Shown here in pieces: positions 42,693-51,515 of a stretch of 60,626 bases of DNA. The DNA is from an uncultured Fibrobacter sp. (GTDB lineage: Bacteria > Fibrobacterota > Fibrobacteria > Fibrobacterales > Fibrobacteraceae), in assembly GCA_934691725.1 (NCBI GenBank), contig CAKUTF010000014.1, positions 1-60,626 of the forward strand. Reading direction: 5' to 3'. The notes below the pieces were generated by a model, which saw nothing but the letters and a program-made list of their open reading frames with translations, searched no databases and was not told where the DNA came from. The position numbers and the translations under genes are program-made. How positions within the stretch are numbered: the first letter of the stretch is position 1; every line of letters begins with the position of its first letter.

Positions 42693-43130
42693 ATGAAAAA
42701 AATCCTTGTGCTCTGTACCGGAAATGTCTGCCGAAGCCCGACAGCGGAATATCTGCTGCGGAAAAGCCTCGATGCGGAAAACTATTCCGTCGAAAGCGCA
42801 GGGATTGGCGCGGTCGTGAATTCCGCCCCGGAAGCCTTGGCGGTAAAGGTTGCGCTCGAACACCGGCTCGATATTTCCGGCCACCGCTCGCGACAGGTGA
42901 CGATGGATATGCTCCGATGGGCGGACCTGGTTCTGGTGATGGAAAGAAATCAAAAGCTCTGTCTGCTCGAACGCTACCCGTGGCTTGAAGGAAAAATCTT
43001 TCGGTATGGAGAACCGATGAAAGTCGATGTGCCCGATCCGCACGGGCGACCGGAAAGCGCCTTTGTCATGGCCTGGAACTTTATCGAAAAACTGACTCCC
43101 TATTGGGTGGAAAAAATTTCCCGTCTTTGA
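42693..43130 (+). CDS. wzb: Low-molecular-weight protein tyrosine phosphatase (Wzb-like)
   Basis: 145 residues. The P-loop CTGNVCRS starts at nucleophile Cys8 and matches C-x5-R-S. The general-acid loop VPDPHGRP is present. In capsule and exopolysaccharide clusters this enzyme dephosphorylates the tyrosine cluster of a Wzc-like kinase. Here the Wzc-like gene follows after 7 bases but seems to lack both a normal Walker A lysine and a tyrosine tail, which makes its substrate uncertain. Confidence 0.92.
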   Translation: MKKILVLCTGNVCRSPTAEYLLRKSLDAENYSVESAGIGAVVNSAPEALAVKVALEHRLDISGHRSRQVTMDMLRWADLVLVMERNQKLCLLERYPWLEGKIFRYGEPMKVDVPDPHGRPESAFVMAWNFIEKLTPYWVEKISRL

Positions 43131-43137
43131 GGAAAAA

Positions 43138-45189
43138 ATGACTGTTTCGACTGAAAAGAAAAATTCTCCGAATGCGCAGACGAATCCGTGGGTGGATTTG
43201 CTAAAGGAAATCTGGGCGAACAAGATTCTGGTTTCTTTCGCCGTGGTCCTTTCGGCTGTCGTCGGGGTTTTTGTTGCGCAGTGGATGCGTCCGGTCTATG
43301 AAGCGAACGCGCTGATGCAGGTCAAGGTGAAGGGCGGTTCCCTTTCGGCGATGCTCGGCGATGTCGGAGCGCTTCTCGGCGTGGGGGGAGGCTCGGCGGA
43401 GACGGAAACCCAGCTGATGCAGAGCCGCCGCATTCTGGAAGAGGTCATCGATTCGCTGGGGCTTCGCTACCAGGCTTTGCCGACAAGTGCCGTCGATAGG
43501 ATTTTGCATCGCGAGGGTCGCGTCGATGTCCGGTATCTTTATCTGCCGGATTCTACCGTACTTCCGAAAGAACGCCTGGGGACGCCTTGGACGCTTGTCG
43601 CGGACGATTCGTCGCATTTTACCGTCTATGACGATTTAGGCGCGAAGGTCCTTTCCGGGGTTCCGGGTGAGATGGCTGCTGTCCCTTACGAGACGGATTC
43701 CGTGAAAATCCTGGTTCCCCTGATGCGGGCGACTTCCGGTCAAAAATTCGAACTATCCGCTTCGACGATGGTTTCTGCGGTCAAGGCTGTGACGGGGAAG
43801 CTGTCTATTTCCGAGATGGGAAAGAAAACGGGGCTCCTGTCTATCGCCTACCAGGACGAATACGTCGATCGGGCGGTTCTCGTAGTCGATACGCTGGCTG
43901 CAGCCTATCTGCGGCTGAACGGGGAATTCGGTTCGTTTGACATGAAGAATACGCTTGCGCTTCTCGAGGATCAGCTCCCCTCGGCGCGGCGGGTTTTGGA
44001 TAGCCTTGTCGCGGAACTGAACAGCTACCGGGAAAAAATCGGGTCGGCGGATATTGCGGCGGAAACGCGGATTACGCTCGAATCCCAGATGCGCTTGCAG
44101 CAGCAGGTTGTCCAACTAGAACAGATGCGCGAGGAAAAGGCGCGCCTGTTCGATGCGTCGCATCCGGCAATTGTGACAATGGACAAGCAGATCGCCGCAC
44201 TCAACAAGGAAATTTCAAAGAGCAGTTCGCTGACGAAAAAGCTTCCCGAATCGCAACAGAAAATCCTGACGCTCACGACGGAAATCCAGTTTGCCCAGAC
44301 GATTTATTCCGACATATTGAAGCGTGTAGAACAGATGCGCCTGCTCGTTGCCGGAGCTTCCGAATCGGCGATGATCATCGACCCGGCGGTGGGAAATCCG
44401 AGACCCGTCAAGCCGAAAAAGAAAATGATCGTTCTCGCGTTTATGTTCGTCGGCTTTTGCGTCGCAATCGGGCTCATTTCGCTCCGAAAGAAAATCCAGG
44501 GTGTCGTGAATCCTTCCGAAATTTCCAAGGCTACCGGCGTGAGCGTCTATGCCTGTGTCGCAAAGGGTGAGAAGAATGCGGAAAGCGGAATTCATACTTT
44601 GCGTCTTTCGCTCGAACTCGAATCGTCTGCGAAAAACCGAGTCTTCTGTTTTGCAGGGCTTGCCCCTCGGGTCGGCAATTCCTTTGTCGCCGCCCATACG
44701 GCAAGGCTTTTTGCCTCTTCCGGAAAAAAGGTTCTGCTTGTCGATGCCGATTTGCAAAATGGGAAATTGAAGGAGCTGTTCGGAATTAAAACTACGTCGG
44801 GGCTAGTCGAAGTCCTTGCCGAAACGGTTCCGCTCGAATCCGCGATTTGCAAGACGGAAACTTCGGGGCTAGATGTCTTGCCTGCCGGGGCTCGCCTGAT
44901 GTGTTCGGAAGGAGTCTTTGCGTCTGAGCGTTTTGCCGGCTTTGTTCGGAGCGTTCGCGGACTTTACGATGTAGTCATCGTCGATGCTCCGTCGCTCCAA
45001 GGTTCAAAGGATGCGGTATTTATCGGGAAAAATTCCGACAAGGTGATTTTGACGCTTGAATACAGGCGTCATTCGATGGAAAGCTTGGGTGAAAATCTCG
45101 CCATGCTTTCGAACGATATTCCGTCTAGGGCCTTTGTCATGAACAAGTATCTTGATGCGAAAAAGAAAAATAGGGAGTTTTCTGCATGA
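43138..45189 (+). CDS. Wzc-like polysaccharide co-polymerase with degenerate BY-kinase domain
   Basis: 683 residues. The N-terminal Wzz-type domain is bounded by two membrane helices (about 29-50 and 429-448) around a large periplasmic part with a coiled-coil stretch (about 280-380). The cytoplasmic part resembles a bacterial tyrosine kinase: Walker A' LLVDADLQNG and Walker B VVIVDAPS are kept, but the Walker A reads APRVGNSF, with Asn514 in place of the essential lysine. The C-terminal tail has a single tyrosine instead of a cluster. It probably controls chain length and assembly of the polysaccharide without normal kinase activity. Overlaps manC by 4 bases. Confidence 0.88.
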   Translation: MTVSTEKKNSPNAQTNPWVDLLKEIWANKILVSFAVVLSAVVGVFVAQWMRPVYEANALMQVKVKGGSLSAMLGDVGALLGVGGGSAETETQLMQSRRILEEVIDSLGLRYQALPTSAVDRILHREGRVDVRYLYLPDSTVLPKERLGTPWTLVADDSSHFTVYDDLGAKVLSGVPGEMAAVPYETDSVKILVPLMRATSGQKFELSASTMVSAVKAVTGKLSISEMGKKTGLLSIAYQDEYVDRAVLVVDTLAAAYLRLNGEFGSFDMKNTLALLEDQLPSARRVLDSLVAELNSYREKIGSADIAAETRITLESQMRLQQQVVQLEQMREEKARLFDASHPAIVTMDKQIAALNKEISKSSSLTKKLPESQQKILTLTTEIQFAQTIYSDILKRVEQMRLLVAGASESAMIIDPAVGNPRPVKPKKKMIVLAFMFVGFCVAIGLISLRKKIQGVVNPSEISKATGVSVYACVAKGEKNAESGIHTLRLSLELESSAKNRVFCFAGLAPRVGNSFVAAHTARLFASSGKKVLLVDADLQNGKLKELFGIKTTSGLVEVLAETVPLESAICKTETSGLDVLPAGARLMCSEGVFASERFAGFVRSVRGLYDVVIVDAPSLQGSKDAVFIGKNSDKVILTLEYRRHSMESLGENLAMLSNDIPSRAFVMNKYLDAKKKNREFSA

Positions 45190-46562
45190 TCAATTTAATT
45201 CTTTGCGGCGGGTGCGGAACGCGCCTCTGGCCGGTCAGCCGGACGCTGATGCCGAAGCAGTTTGCCAAGCTTTTCAACGGAAGTTCTCTTTTCCAGGGAA
45301 CGGTGTTGACAAATTCTGTCGTTTGCAAGTCCCAGTATGTCATCAGCAACGCGGAACAGTATTTTCTGGCGAAGGACCAGCTTTCGGAAATTTCGGAAAA
45401 GGGAACACCACGCTTTATGCTCGAACCGGTCGGCAGGAACACCGCTCCGGCGATAGCTCTCGCGTGCCTCACGCTTGACCCGGAAACGGTGGTGCTGGTC
45501 TCGCCGTCGGATCATGTCATCCGCAACCGGGAAGCCTATCTGGATTGCTTGAAGCGGGCGGAAACCTTGGCGGAAAACGGAAACCTCGTGACTTTCGGAA
45601 TCGCTCCGACAAGCCCCGAAACAGGCTACGGCTATATCGAAGCGGACGGTGAAAACGTCAAGCGGTTCGTGGAAAAGCCAAATCTCGAAACGGCGAAGAA
45701 ATATCTCGAAAACGGGAATTTTTACTGGAACAGCGGGATTTTCTGTTTCAAGGTATCGACATTCCTTTCGGAACTCGAAAAATACGCCCCGGAGATGTTT
45801 GCCGCCTGCAAGGCCGCCTTGGCGGGTGCGGTGAAGGAAAACGAGCTGCTCCGCGTAAAGCATGACGACATGATGGCGATTCCGGCAAATTCCATCGACT
45901 ATGCGGTGATGGAAAAATCGGACAAGGTAAAAGTCGTTCCGTCGGATATCGGCTGGTCGGATCTCGGGTCGTTCGACGCTCTCTACGAAGAATATCCGCA
46001 TGACGAATCGGGGAACAATGTCAACCCGAAGCACGTTTCGGTCGGGACAACCAATTCCATGGTCATCGGAAACCAACGCCTGGTCGCGACGATTGACCTC
46101 GACAAGATGCTAGTCGTAGATACTCCCGATGCGCTCCTGGTCGCTCCGCTGTCGAGCAGCCAGAAGGTGAAGGCTGTCGTGGAAAAACTAAAGGCTAAAC
46201 GTTCGCCTCTACCGGATGTTCCGCAGACCGTGAGCCGACCGTGGGGAACGTATTCCGTGCTCGAAGATACGGAACGCTACAAGATAAAAAGGATCATGGT
46301 GAAGCCGGGAAAGCGTCTCAGCCTGCAGAAACATTTGCACCGTTCGGAACATTGGGTCGTTGTCAGCGGAACGGCTACATGCACTGTCGGAGACAAGGTC
46401 TTCTATGTGCGCCCGAACGAATCGACTTATATCCAGATAGGCGAAGTTCATCGGCTGCAGAACGAAGGGAACCTGCCGCTTGTCATCGTCGAAGTCCAGG
46501 TCGGGGAATACACGGGCGAAGACGACATCATCCGCCTACAGGACGATTACAAACGCTCCTAG
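45186..46562 (+). CDS. manC: Mannose-1-phosphate guanylyltransferase / mannose-6-phosphate isomerase
   Basis: 458 residues. The N-terminal nucleotidyltransferase has LCGGCGTRLWPVSR and the FVEKP segment and makes GDP-mannose. The C-terminal part (about 340-455) is a type II phosphomannose isomerase cupin (PWGTY, KPGKRLSLQKHLHRSEHWVVVSG). It supplies GDP-mannose to the surface polysaccharide made by this cluster. Last gene of the run that begins at rfbA, closed by a strong terminator. Confidence 0.95.
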   Translation: MINLILCGGCGTRLWPVSRTLMPKQFAKLFNGSSLFQGTVLTNSVVCKSQYVISNAEQYFLAKDQLSEISEKGTPRFMLEPVGRNTAPAIALACLTLDPETVVLVSPSDHVIRNREAYLDCLKRAETLAENGNLVTFGIAPTSPETGYGYIEADGENVKRFVEKPNLETAKKYLENGNFYWNSGIFCFKVSTFLSELEKYAPEMFAACKAALAGAVKENELLRVKHDDMMAIPANSIDYAVMEKSDKVKVVPSDIGWSDLGSFDALYEEYPHDESGNNVNPKHVSVGTTNSMVIGNQRLVATIDLDKMLVVDTPDALLVAPLSSSQKVKAVVEKLKAKRSPLPDVPQTVSRPWGTYSVLEDTERYKIKRIMVKPGKRLSLQKHLHRSEHWVVVSGTATCTVGDKVFYVRPNESTYIQIGEVHRLQNEGNLPLVIVEVQVGEYTGEDDIIRLQDDYKRS

Positions 46563-46581
46563 AAATTTTTTGCTTTTACAA

Positions 46582-46618
46582 AACAGGAATTGTCAGAATT
46601 TGTCGATTCCTGTTTTTA
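46582..46618 (+). terminator. Terminator of the polysaccharide cluster
   Basis: Nine-base stem AACAGGAAT/ATTCCTGTT with a 15-base loop, then a T-rich run. Confidence 0.85.
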
Positions 46619-46642
46619 TTTTAAAAGGAAAACGAGGGCTAT

Positions 46643-46900
46643 ATGAAAAAAATTCTAGTGGCATTTCTTTTTCTTGTTGGTCTAGCGATTGCTTTGGGGT
46701 ATGAAAATTATTATAAATCGGGAACTTACTACGCTGTTCCAATTAAAAAGGCTGACAAAACTTTGACCCAAAACTTTGAAATCGTTTTGGAAAATCAAAA
46801 GCTTGTCATTGAAAACCAAAAGGCGATTTTGGATGGACAAAGGAAGATCCTGAATTTCTTGGAACTGCTCGCGATCAAGTTCCAGCTTCCGATGCCTTAG
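46643..46900 (+). CDS. Small membrane-anchored coiled-coil protein, function unknown
   Basis: 85 residues. An N-terminal hydrophobic helix (about 4-18) is followed by an exported or cytoplasmic heptad-like stretch (ENQKLVIENQKAILDGQRKIL) that should form a short coiled coil. CGAGG precedes the ATG. It follows the manC terminator and is AT-richer than the neighbouring genes. No family recognised. Confidence 0.75.
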   Translation: MKKILVAFLFLVGLAIALGYENYYKSGTYYAVPIKKADKTLTQNFEIVLENQKLVIENQKAILDGQRKILNFLELLAIKFQLPMP

Positions 46901-46925
46901 GTATTATGAAAGGCTGAAAACAAAA

Positions 46926-48080
46926 CTATTCCTGCGCACCGAAATATTCGACGACAAAGACGAGCGTGGCGTTTCCCGGAATTGGGCCGCCACCGCGATT
47001 GCCGTAGCCGAGTTCCGGCGGGATGACAAGGACGCGCTTTTCGCCGGGGAGCATTCCTTCGACGCCTAGATCCCAGCCGCGGATGACATTTCCCTTGCCG
47101 AGCGGAAAGTTGAAAATCTGCCCGCGGTCGCGCGAGCTGTCGAATTTTTTCCCGTCCGAAAGAAATCCGGTGTAGTGGACACGGACATTTTGCCCGGGCT
47201 TTGCTGCCTCGCCTTCGCCTTCGCGGATAGTCGCGTAGCGGAGTCCTTCCGGCCCTTCCTGCAAATCGAGCTTTTCTAAATCCGGGAAGAAGTCCATCGT
47301 TTCGGCAAGAGCGTCGTCCCGCTCGACATTTTCCATTTCGACACGGAAAATCAGCGTGGAATTTGGCGGAATCGCGCTGTAGGACTTCGCACCGTATCCC
47401 ATCGACGGGCTGATCTTTAGCCAGCGGACTGCACCGGGGGCGATGCCGTCTAGGCCGACTTCCCACCCGGCGATGAGCCTTCCGCCGCCGAGAACGGTCG
47501 CTAAAGGCTTTCCGTAATCCTTGGAACTCGAAAACTTTCGACCGGAAGCGAGCCATCCGGTATAGTGCACCTGCACGCGGGTTCCCTGTGCCGCCGATGT
47601 TCCCGTCCCCGTCTTTTCGTCCCAGTAGAAGACGCCGTTTTCGAGCTTTTTCCAGTTGGCTTTTTTGGAATCGGCAAAGTCGTCGGGCTTTAGCGGAGGC
47701 TCTGCGGAAACCAGTTCCACTTCGAAGTAGAGGTCCGAGCGAGGCGGAATCGGGCCGATTTCGCGGTCGCCGTAAGCGAGCTGGTAGGGGATGGAGAGCT
47801 TTCGGATTTCCCCGACTTTCATGCCGAGGAGGCCGCGTTCCCATCCCTGGATGACCTGTCCCGCTCCGAGCGAGAATTCGAGCGGTTCGCCGCGGTCGTA
47901 GGAATTGTCGAACATCGTCATCGCGGAATCGGCGAGGAAGCTTTTGTAATGGACGCGGATCAGCTGACCGTTTTGGATGGGTTCGCCCGAACCTTCCTTG
48001 ACGGTGGAGACTTCGTAAGGAATGGCCCAGAGGCAAGCGGGCAGCAAGAGAAGGAGAGAAAAAAGTCTGTTTTTGGACAT
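46926..48080 (-). CDS. Exported triple-domain FKBP-type peptidyl-prolyl isomerase
   Basis: 384 residues with a signal peptide (about 1-19). Three FKBP domains follow, at about 25-127, 140-260 and 275-383. Each shows the core pattern V-x-V-H-Y, F-D-x-S, VIQGWE or equivalent and the IPP loop (GPIPPRSDLYFEVEL; SAIPPNSTLIFRVEM; GPIPGNATLVFVVEY). It would assist folding of periplasmic or outer-membrane proteins. Tandem FKBP domains on a secreted chain are unusual but known. Its start faces the divergent 48144 gene. Confidence 0.93.
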   Translation of the reverse strand: MSKNRLFSLLLLLPACLWAIPYEVSTVKEGSGEPIQNGQLIRVHYKSFLADSAMTMFDNSYDRGEPLEFSLGAGQVIQGWERGLLGMKVGEIRKLSIPYQLAYGDREIGPIPPRSDLYFEVELVSAEPPLKPDDFADSKKANWKKLENGVFYWDEKTGTGTSAAQGTRVQVHYTGWLASGRKFSSSKDYGKPLATVLGGGRLIAGWEVGLDGIAPGAVRWLKISPSMGYGAKSYSAIPPNSTLIFRVEMENVERDDALAETMDFFPDLEKLDLQEGPEGLRYATIREGEGEAAKPGQNVRVHYTGFLSDGKKFDSSRDRGQIFNFPLGKGNVIRGWDLGVEGMLPGEKRVLVIPPELGYGNRGGGPIPGNATLVFVVEYFGAQE

Positions 48081-48143
48081 GGGGACTCCTGCGGAGCAAA
48101 TTAGAAAATGCTAGTTTTTTTGGACACAAGCAGGTGAAATAAC

Positions 48144-48716
48144 ATGGATTTGACAGTCATTTTCATTCTGGTGGCCATCGTTCTGCTCTCGCTGGTGCTT
48201 GCCGGCCTTGGCGCGTATGTGGTCATTCACAATTCGGATGAGAAAGAAAAGGAATCGAACGCTCCGGTCATCGATGTTTCCGGCCAGTATGCGGTTGTCG
48301 TTCGGCCTGCCCGTGAATCCATTGAAAAGGTCAAGCCTTCCCTTTCGGAAATCGCCGAATGGCTTTCGACGACAAGTGCGGATGCCGAGGAGCAGGGACG
48401 CTTGATCGAAGCCTGGAAGAAAAGCATTGACGACGTGGTGAAGGTAATCGACGAGGGCGACAGAAACGGGACGGTAACCTATCGGGTCGTGATTGGTCCA
48501 AAGAGCCGTCCGTTTTGTAGTTTTATCGGCGATGACAATTACATCACCCGCGAGCAGATCCGGAACCATGCGGAAATCCTTCCCCCCTACGTTCTCGGCT
48601 GCGACTGTCATCTCGTCCCGAAGCTTCCCTGGGAAAATCCGGGAAAGGCGGGCTGGAAGGCTCTCATTCCGGAAAATGGGGCGTATCGCGTTCCCGACTG
48701 GAGACACATTGCGTAA
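48144..48716 (+). CDS. Membrane-anchored protein, function unknown
   Basis: 190 residues. A long N-terminal hydrophobic helix (about 3-28) anchors a soluble domain with helices (SIEKVKPSLSEIAEWLSTTS) and a beta/loop end containing a CDCH cysteine-histidine cluster (GCDCHLVPKLPWENPG). The cluster could bind metal; no family recognised. Its last codons overlap the start of the following barrel gene, so they are coupled. Confidence 0.78.
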   Translation: MDLTVIFILVAIVLLSLVLAGLGAYVVIHNSDEKEKESNAPVIDVSGQYAVVVRPARESIEKVKPSLSEIAEWLSTTSADAEEQGRLIEAWKKSIDDVVKVIDEGDRNGTVTYRVVIGPKSRPFCSFIGDDNYITREQIRNHAEILPPYVLGCDCHLVPKLPWENPGKAGWKALIPENGAYRVPDWRHIA

Positions 48717-50883
48717 GACATTATTTCTTCTTTCCCTTTATTCTGCGGCTGCGTTTGCTGCCAATTCCGCAATCATCACTCTGGAAATGCCGGTCGGGGC
48801 TAGACAGCTCGGTATGGGCGAAACGGGTGTGGCCATAGCGGACGATGCCTCGGCGCTTTACTACAACCCCGCGGGGCTTGCATTCGGGCCGCTTGCGAAC
48901 GAGTGGGAACTTTCCTTTCCGCAGACATCGGAGGCGATTCCCGCCTTTACGAAACTTGCCGCAAAAAATCGTTCCGGCTTTTTTGAAAAGAGCGAAATCT
49001 GGGCGGGAACCAACAGTGGCATCTTGCATTATGACGGCGAGCATTGGACGGATTACCATGTCGTGACGCTCGAAGGGCAGGAAAAAATTCGGGACGCCGT
49101 TCGCATTTTCGCCGGTACGGAATCGGGGCTCGACGAATATACGCGCAGGGTCAAGAAGTATAACGATGTCGAAAACGATATCGATGAATCCTATATCCGC
49201 GATGTCAAGATTCCGTGGAATCTGGTCGTCGGCGATACGGTTACGGCTCTCCTGTACGAGGCGCGCACCGAAAAACTCTGGGTCGGGACTCCGCACGGGC
49301 TTTACCGCTTTGACGGCAAGACGTGGAAAAACTACGAAACGGAACTGGGAACGCCTCGAATTTCCGCCTTGGCAAGCCAGGGAGCGACTCTCTGGATCGG
49401 AACGGATAACGGGCTTTTCTCTTACCGGAACGGTGTTGTGGAACAGAAGGGAAAGGTCTTGCCCAGCCAACGGATAACGGCTCTCGCCTGGTCCGAGTTC
49501 CGCGGGGAACTCTATGTCGTATCGGACGGCGCGGGCATCGCAAGACTCGTCCCGAAAAAAGGCTCGGGATCGAAAGACCGTTGGAGCCTGTTCAATGAAG
49601 AAGACGGCCTCATGGATTTGCATGCGACGTCCCTGGTTGTCGATTCCGCGGGACATGTCTGGGCTGCCCACCAGGGGGGGCTTTCGCATTTCAACTTGCG
49701 CAAGTGGGAACAGGTCAAGTTCGAAAGCAATACCGTGCACGACTTGGCTGTCGCTCGCGACGGCGCCATCTGGATTGCGACGGACAAGGGTGTCTGGCGT
49801 CATCTGCCCGACTATGCGACATCGTCCGGGAAAAAGGCGGAACTCGAACGCAAGCCGGAAGAGCGCGGAAACCAGCAGGCGGAAGACGAGTGGGAACATT
49901 TCCATTCGGGCAACGGGCTGTCTTCGAACCGCGTCTGGGCGGTGCTGCCCCAGGCGAACGATGTCTGGTTCAGCACGGGAGCGGGCATTGAACGCTACAA
50001 GGATGCCGATTTCCAGCTGACTTTCTTTTACGAAAAGCTTCTTCCTGTCCTGAACATTCCGGACCTGTATCACCTCTTTGCCGGCATGACGATTCCGCTT
50101 GCGGAATGGGGAACGCTGGGCGTATCGGTGAACTTTGTCTCGTTCGGGGAAACGGTCGTTTCGACGGATGCCGAAAGTTCGACGAATTCCAACAGTTCGG
50201 AAGTTGTCGGAGCCATCAGCTACGGCACGAAGCTCACGCCGAAAACTTCGATCGGCTTGACGGTCAAGTTCTTCTATTCGGACCTGAGTTCCGGCGCTTC
50301 GACGGGCGGTGAGGATGCGACGACTTTCAGTTATGCGTTTGACGTCGGGCTTCTCTGCAAGGATTTTCTGATCCGCGACCTGAATGCGGCGATTGTGCTT
50401 GCGAATATCGGCCCGAGCGTCTATTACACGGACAAGTCCGACCAGGACCCGATTCCTCTGACCTGGAGGCTCGGACTTTCCTATGAAATCCTGAACACGC
50501 TCGATCACCGTCTGATTGTTGCCGGTGACTACAACCGGACCGTTGTCTATGACGATGACAAGGGCGATCCGGAACCCTTCTATACGGCGATGTGGAAAAG
50601 CCTCATCCACCCGGAACTCGGCGGCCACGGTGCGAAGCGTTTCAAGAATTCGCTTTTGCAGGGAATCTTCAACGTCGGTGCGGAATACACCTACTCCAAT
50701 ACGGTCGCAGTTCGGGCCGGCTACCTCTATGACAAGACCGGCAAGCGAAACGAAATCGATCTAGGCCTTGGCGTGATGCTTTCGGATGTCCTGGAATTCG
50801 ACATTGCGACGATCAAGGATGTGGGAAACAGCGACGGTGTCCGCGACGGGCAGATGCGTTTTGGGATGATTTTCAAGTTCTGA
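48709..50883 (+). CDS. Outer-membrane barrel protein with inserted Reg_prop beta-propeller
   Basis: 724 residues. The TTG at 48709 is preferred: GGAG lies 5-9 bases upstream and the product starts with a signal peptide (MRKTLFLLSLYSAAAFA). ATG 48676 is in frame but would extend the signal. Residues about 18-75 look like the start of a PorV/FadL-type barrel (ARQLGMGETGVAIADDASALYYNPAGLAF). Residues about 95-430 are propeller repeats of the Reg_prop type (WAGTNSGILHYDG, WVGTPHGLYRFDG, LWIGTDNGLFSYR, IWIATDKGVWR). About 440-724 return to barrel strands (EWGTLGVSVNFVSF to GQMRFGMIFKF). The end overlaps queH by one base. Confidence 0.82.
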   Translation: MRKTLFLLSLYSAAAFAANSAIITLEMPVGARQLGMGETGVAIADDASALYYNPAGLAFGPLANEWELSFPQTSEAIPAFTKLAAKNRSGFFEKSEIWAGTNSGILHYDGEHWTDYHVVTLEGQEKIRDAVRIFAGTESGLDEYTRRVKKYNDVENDIDESYIRDVKIPWNLVVGDTVTALLYEARTEKLWVGTPHGLYRFDGKTWKNYETELGTPRISALASQGATLWIGTDNGLFSYRNGVVEQKGKVLPSQRITALAWSEFRGELYVVSDGAGIARLVPKKGSGSKDRWSLFNEEDGLMDLHATSLVVDSAGHVWAAHQGGLSHFNLRKWEQVKFESNTVHDLAVARDGAIWIATDKGVWRHLPDYATSSGKKAELERKPEERGNQQAEDEWEHFHSGNGLSSNRVWAVLPQANDVWFSTGAGIERYKDADFQLTFFYEKLLPVLNIPDLYHLFAGMTIPLAEWGTLGVSVNFVSFGETVVSTDAESSTNSNSSEVVGAISYGTKLTPKTSIGLTVKFFYSDLSSGASTGGEDATTFSYAFDVGLLCKDFLIRDLNAAIVLANIGPSVYYTDKSDQDPIPLTWRLGLSYEILNTLDHRLIVAGDYNRTVVYDDDKGDPEPFYTAMWKSLIHPELGGHGAKRFKNSLLQGIFNVGAEYTYSNTVAVRAGYLYDKTGKRNEIDLGLGVMLSDVLEFDIATIKDVGNSDGVRDGQMRFGMIFKF

Positions 50884-51515
50884 TGCCGCAGACGGTCAAT
50901 TACCAGAGACTTCTCGATGACATCATCCGCCGACTGGAAAAAAGCGGAGAAGTGCCGACGCTCTTGCTGCATTGCTGTTGCGCTCCGTGCTCTAGCTATG
51001 TCGTGGAATATCTCTCGAACTATTTTCGGATTACGACGTTCTACTACAACCCGAATATTTTTCCGCAAGAGGAGTATGCGCATCGCGTTGCGGAACTCAA
51101 ACGGTTCGTCTCGGAATTTCCGACAAGGTATCCGGTGAATTTTATTGAAGGCGCTTATGAACCGAAGCGTTACTACGAAGCGGTCAAAGGGCTTGAACGG
51201 GAAAAGGAAGGTGGCGCGCGTTGCCGAAAATGCTTTGAACTCCGGTTGGGCGAAGCGGCGAAGACGGCGAGGGAACTTGGCTGTGACTATTTTACGACAA
51301 CGCTTTCGATAAGCCCGATGAAGGATGCAACGCTTCTCAACGAAATCGGTGAAACGATGGGCGAAAAATACGGGGTTCGGCACTTGCCGTCGAATTTCAA
51401 ACGCAAGGGCGGTTTTTTGCGTTCCACCGAACTTTCGCGCGAATACGGGCTTTACCGGCAGGATTTCTGCGGATGCGTCTATTCGAAGGCGGAGCGGGAG
51501 TCAGAACTTAGTTGA
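50883..51515 (+). CDS. queH: Epoxyqueuosine reductase QueH
   Basis: 210 residues of the DUF208/QueH family, which reduces epoxyqueuosine to queuosine in tRNA. The iron-sulfur and redox cysteines are visible: HCCCAPCSS (Cys31-33 and 36), GARCRKCFELR and RQDFCGCVYSK. The ATG overlaps the stop of the barrel gene (TGATG). The end is odd: the last residues (ESELS) and the stop are encoded by the beginning of the adjoining repeat (CAGAACTTAGTTGAGAG), so the natural end may have been replaced. Confidence 0.93.
   Translation: MPQTVNYQRLLDDIIRRLEKSGEVPTLLLHCCCAPCSSYVVEYLSNYFRITTFYYNPNIFPQEEYAHRVAELKRFVSEFPTRYPVNFIEGAYEPKRYYEAVKGLEREKEGGARCRKCFELRLGEAAKTARELGCDYFTTTLSISPMKDATLLNEIGETMGEKYGVRHLPSNFKRKGGFLRSTELSREYGLYRQDFCGCVYSKAERESELS

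Noticed and set aside
46897..48129. 410-residue minus-strand frame over the triple-FKBP gene
   Set aside because: Another frame of the same strand as the FKBP gene, arginine/proline-rich with no domain, whereas the FKBP frame has three clear domains and a signal peptide.
48721..50628. 635-residue open frame on the minus strand opposite the barrel-propeller gene
   Set aside because: It is the antisense shadow of 48709-50883, is rich in Arg/Val/Ile/His in the manner of GC-skewed shadows, and has no recognisable motif or ribosome site.
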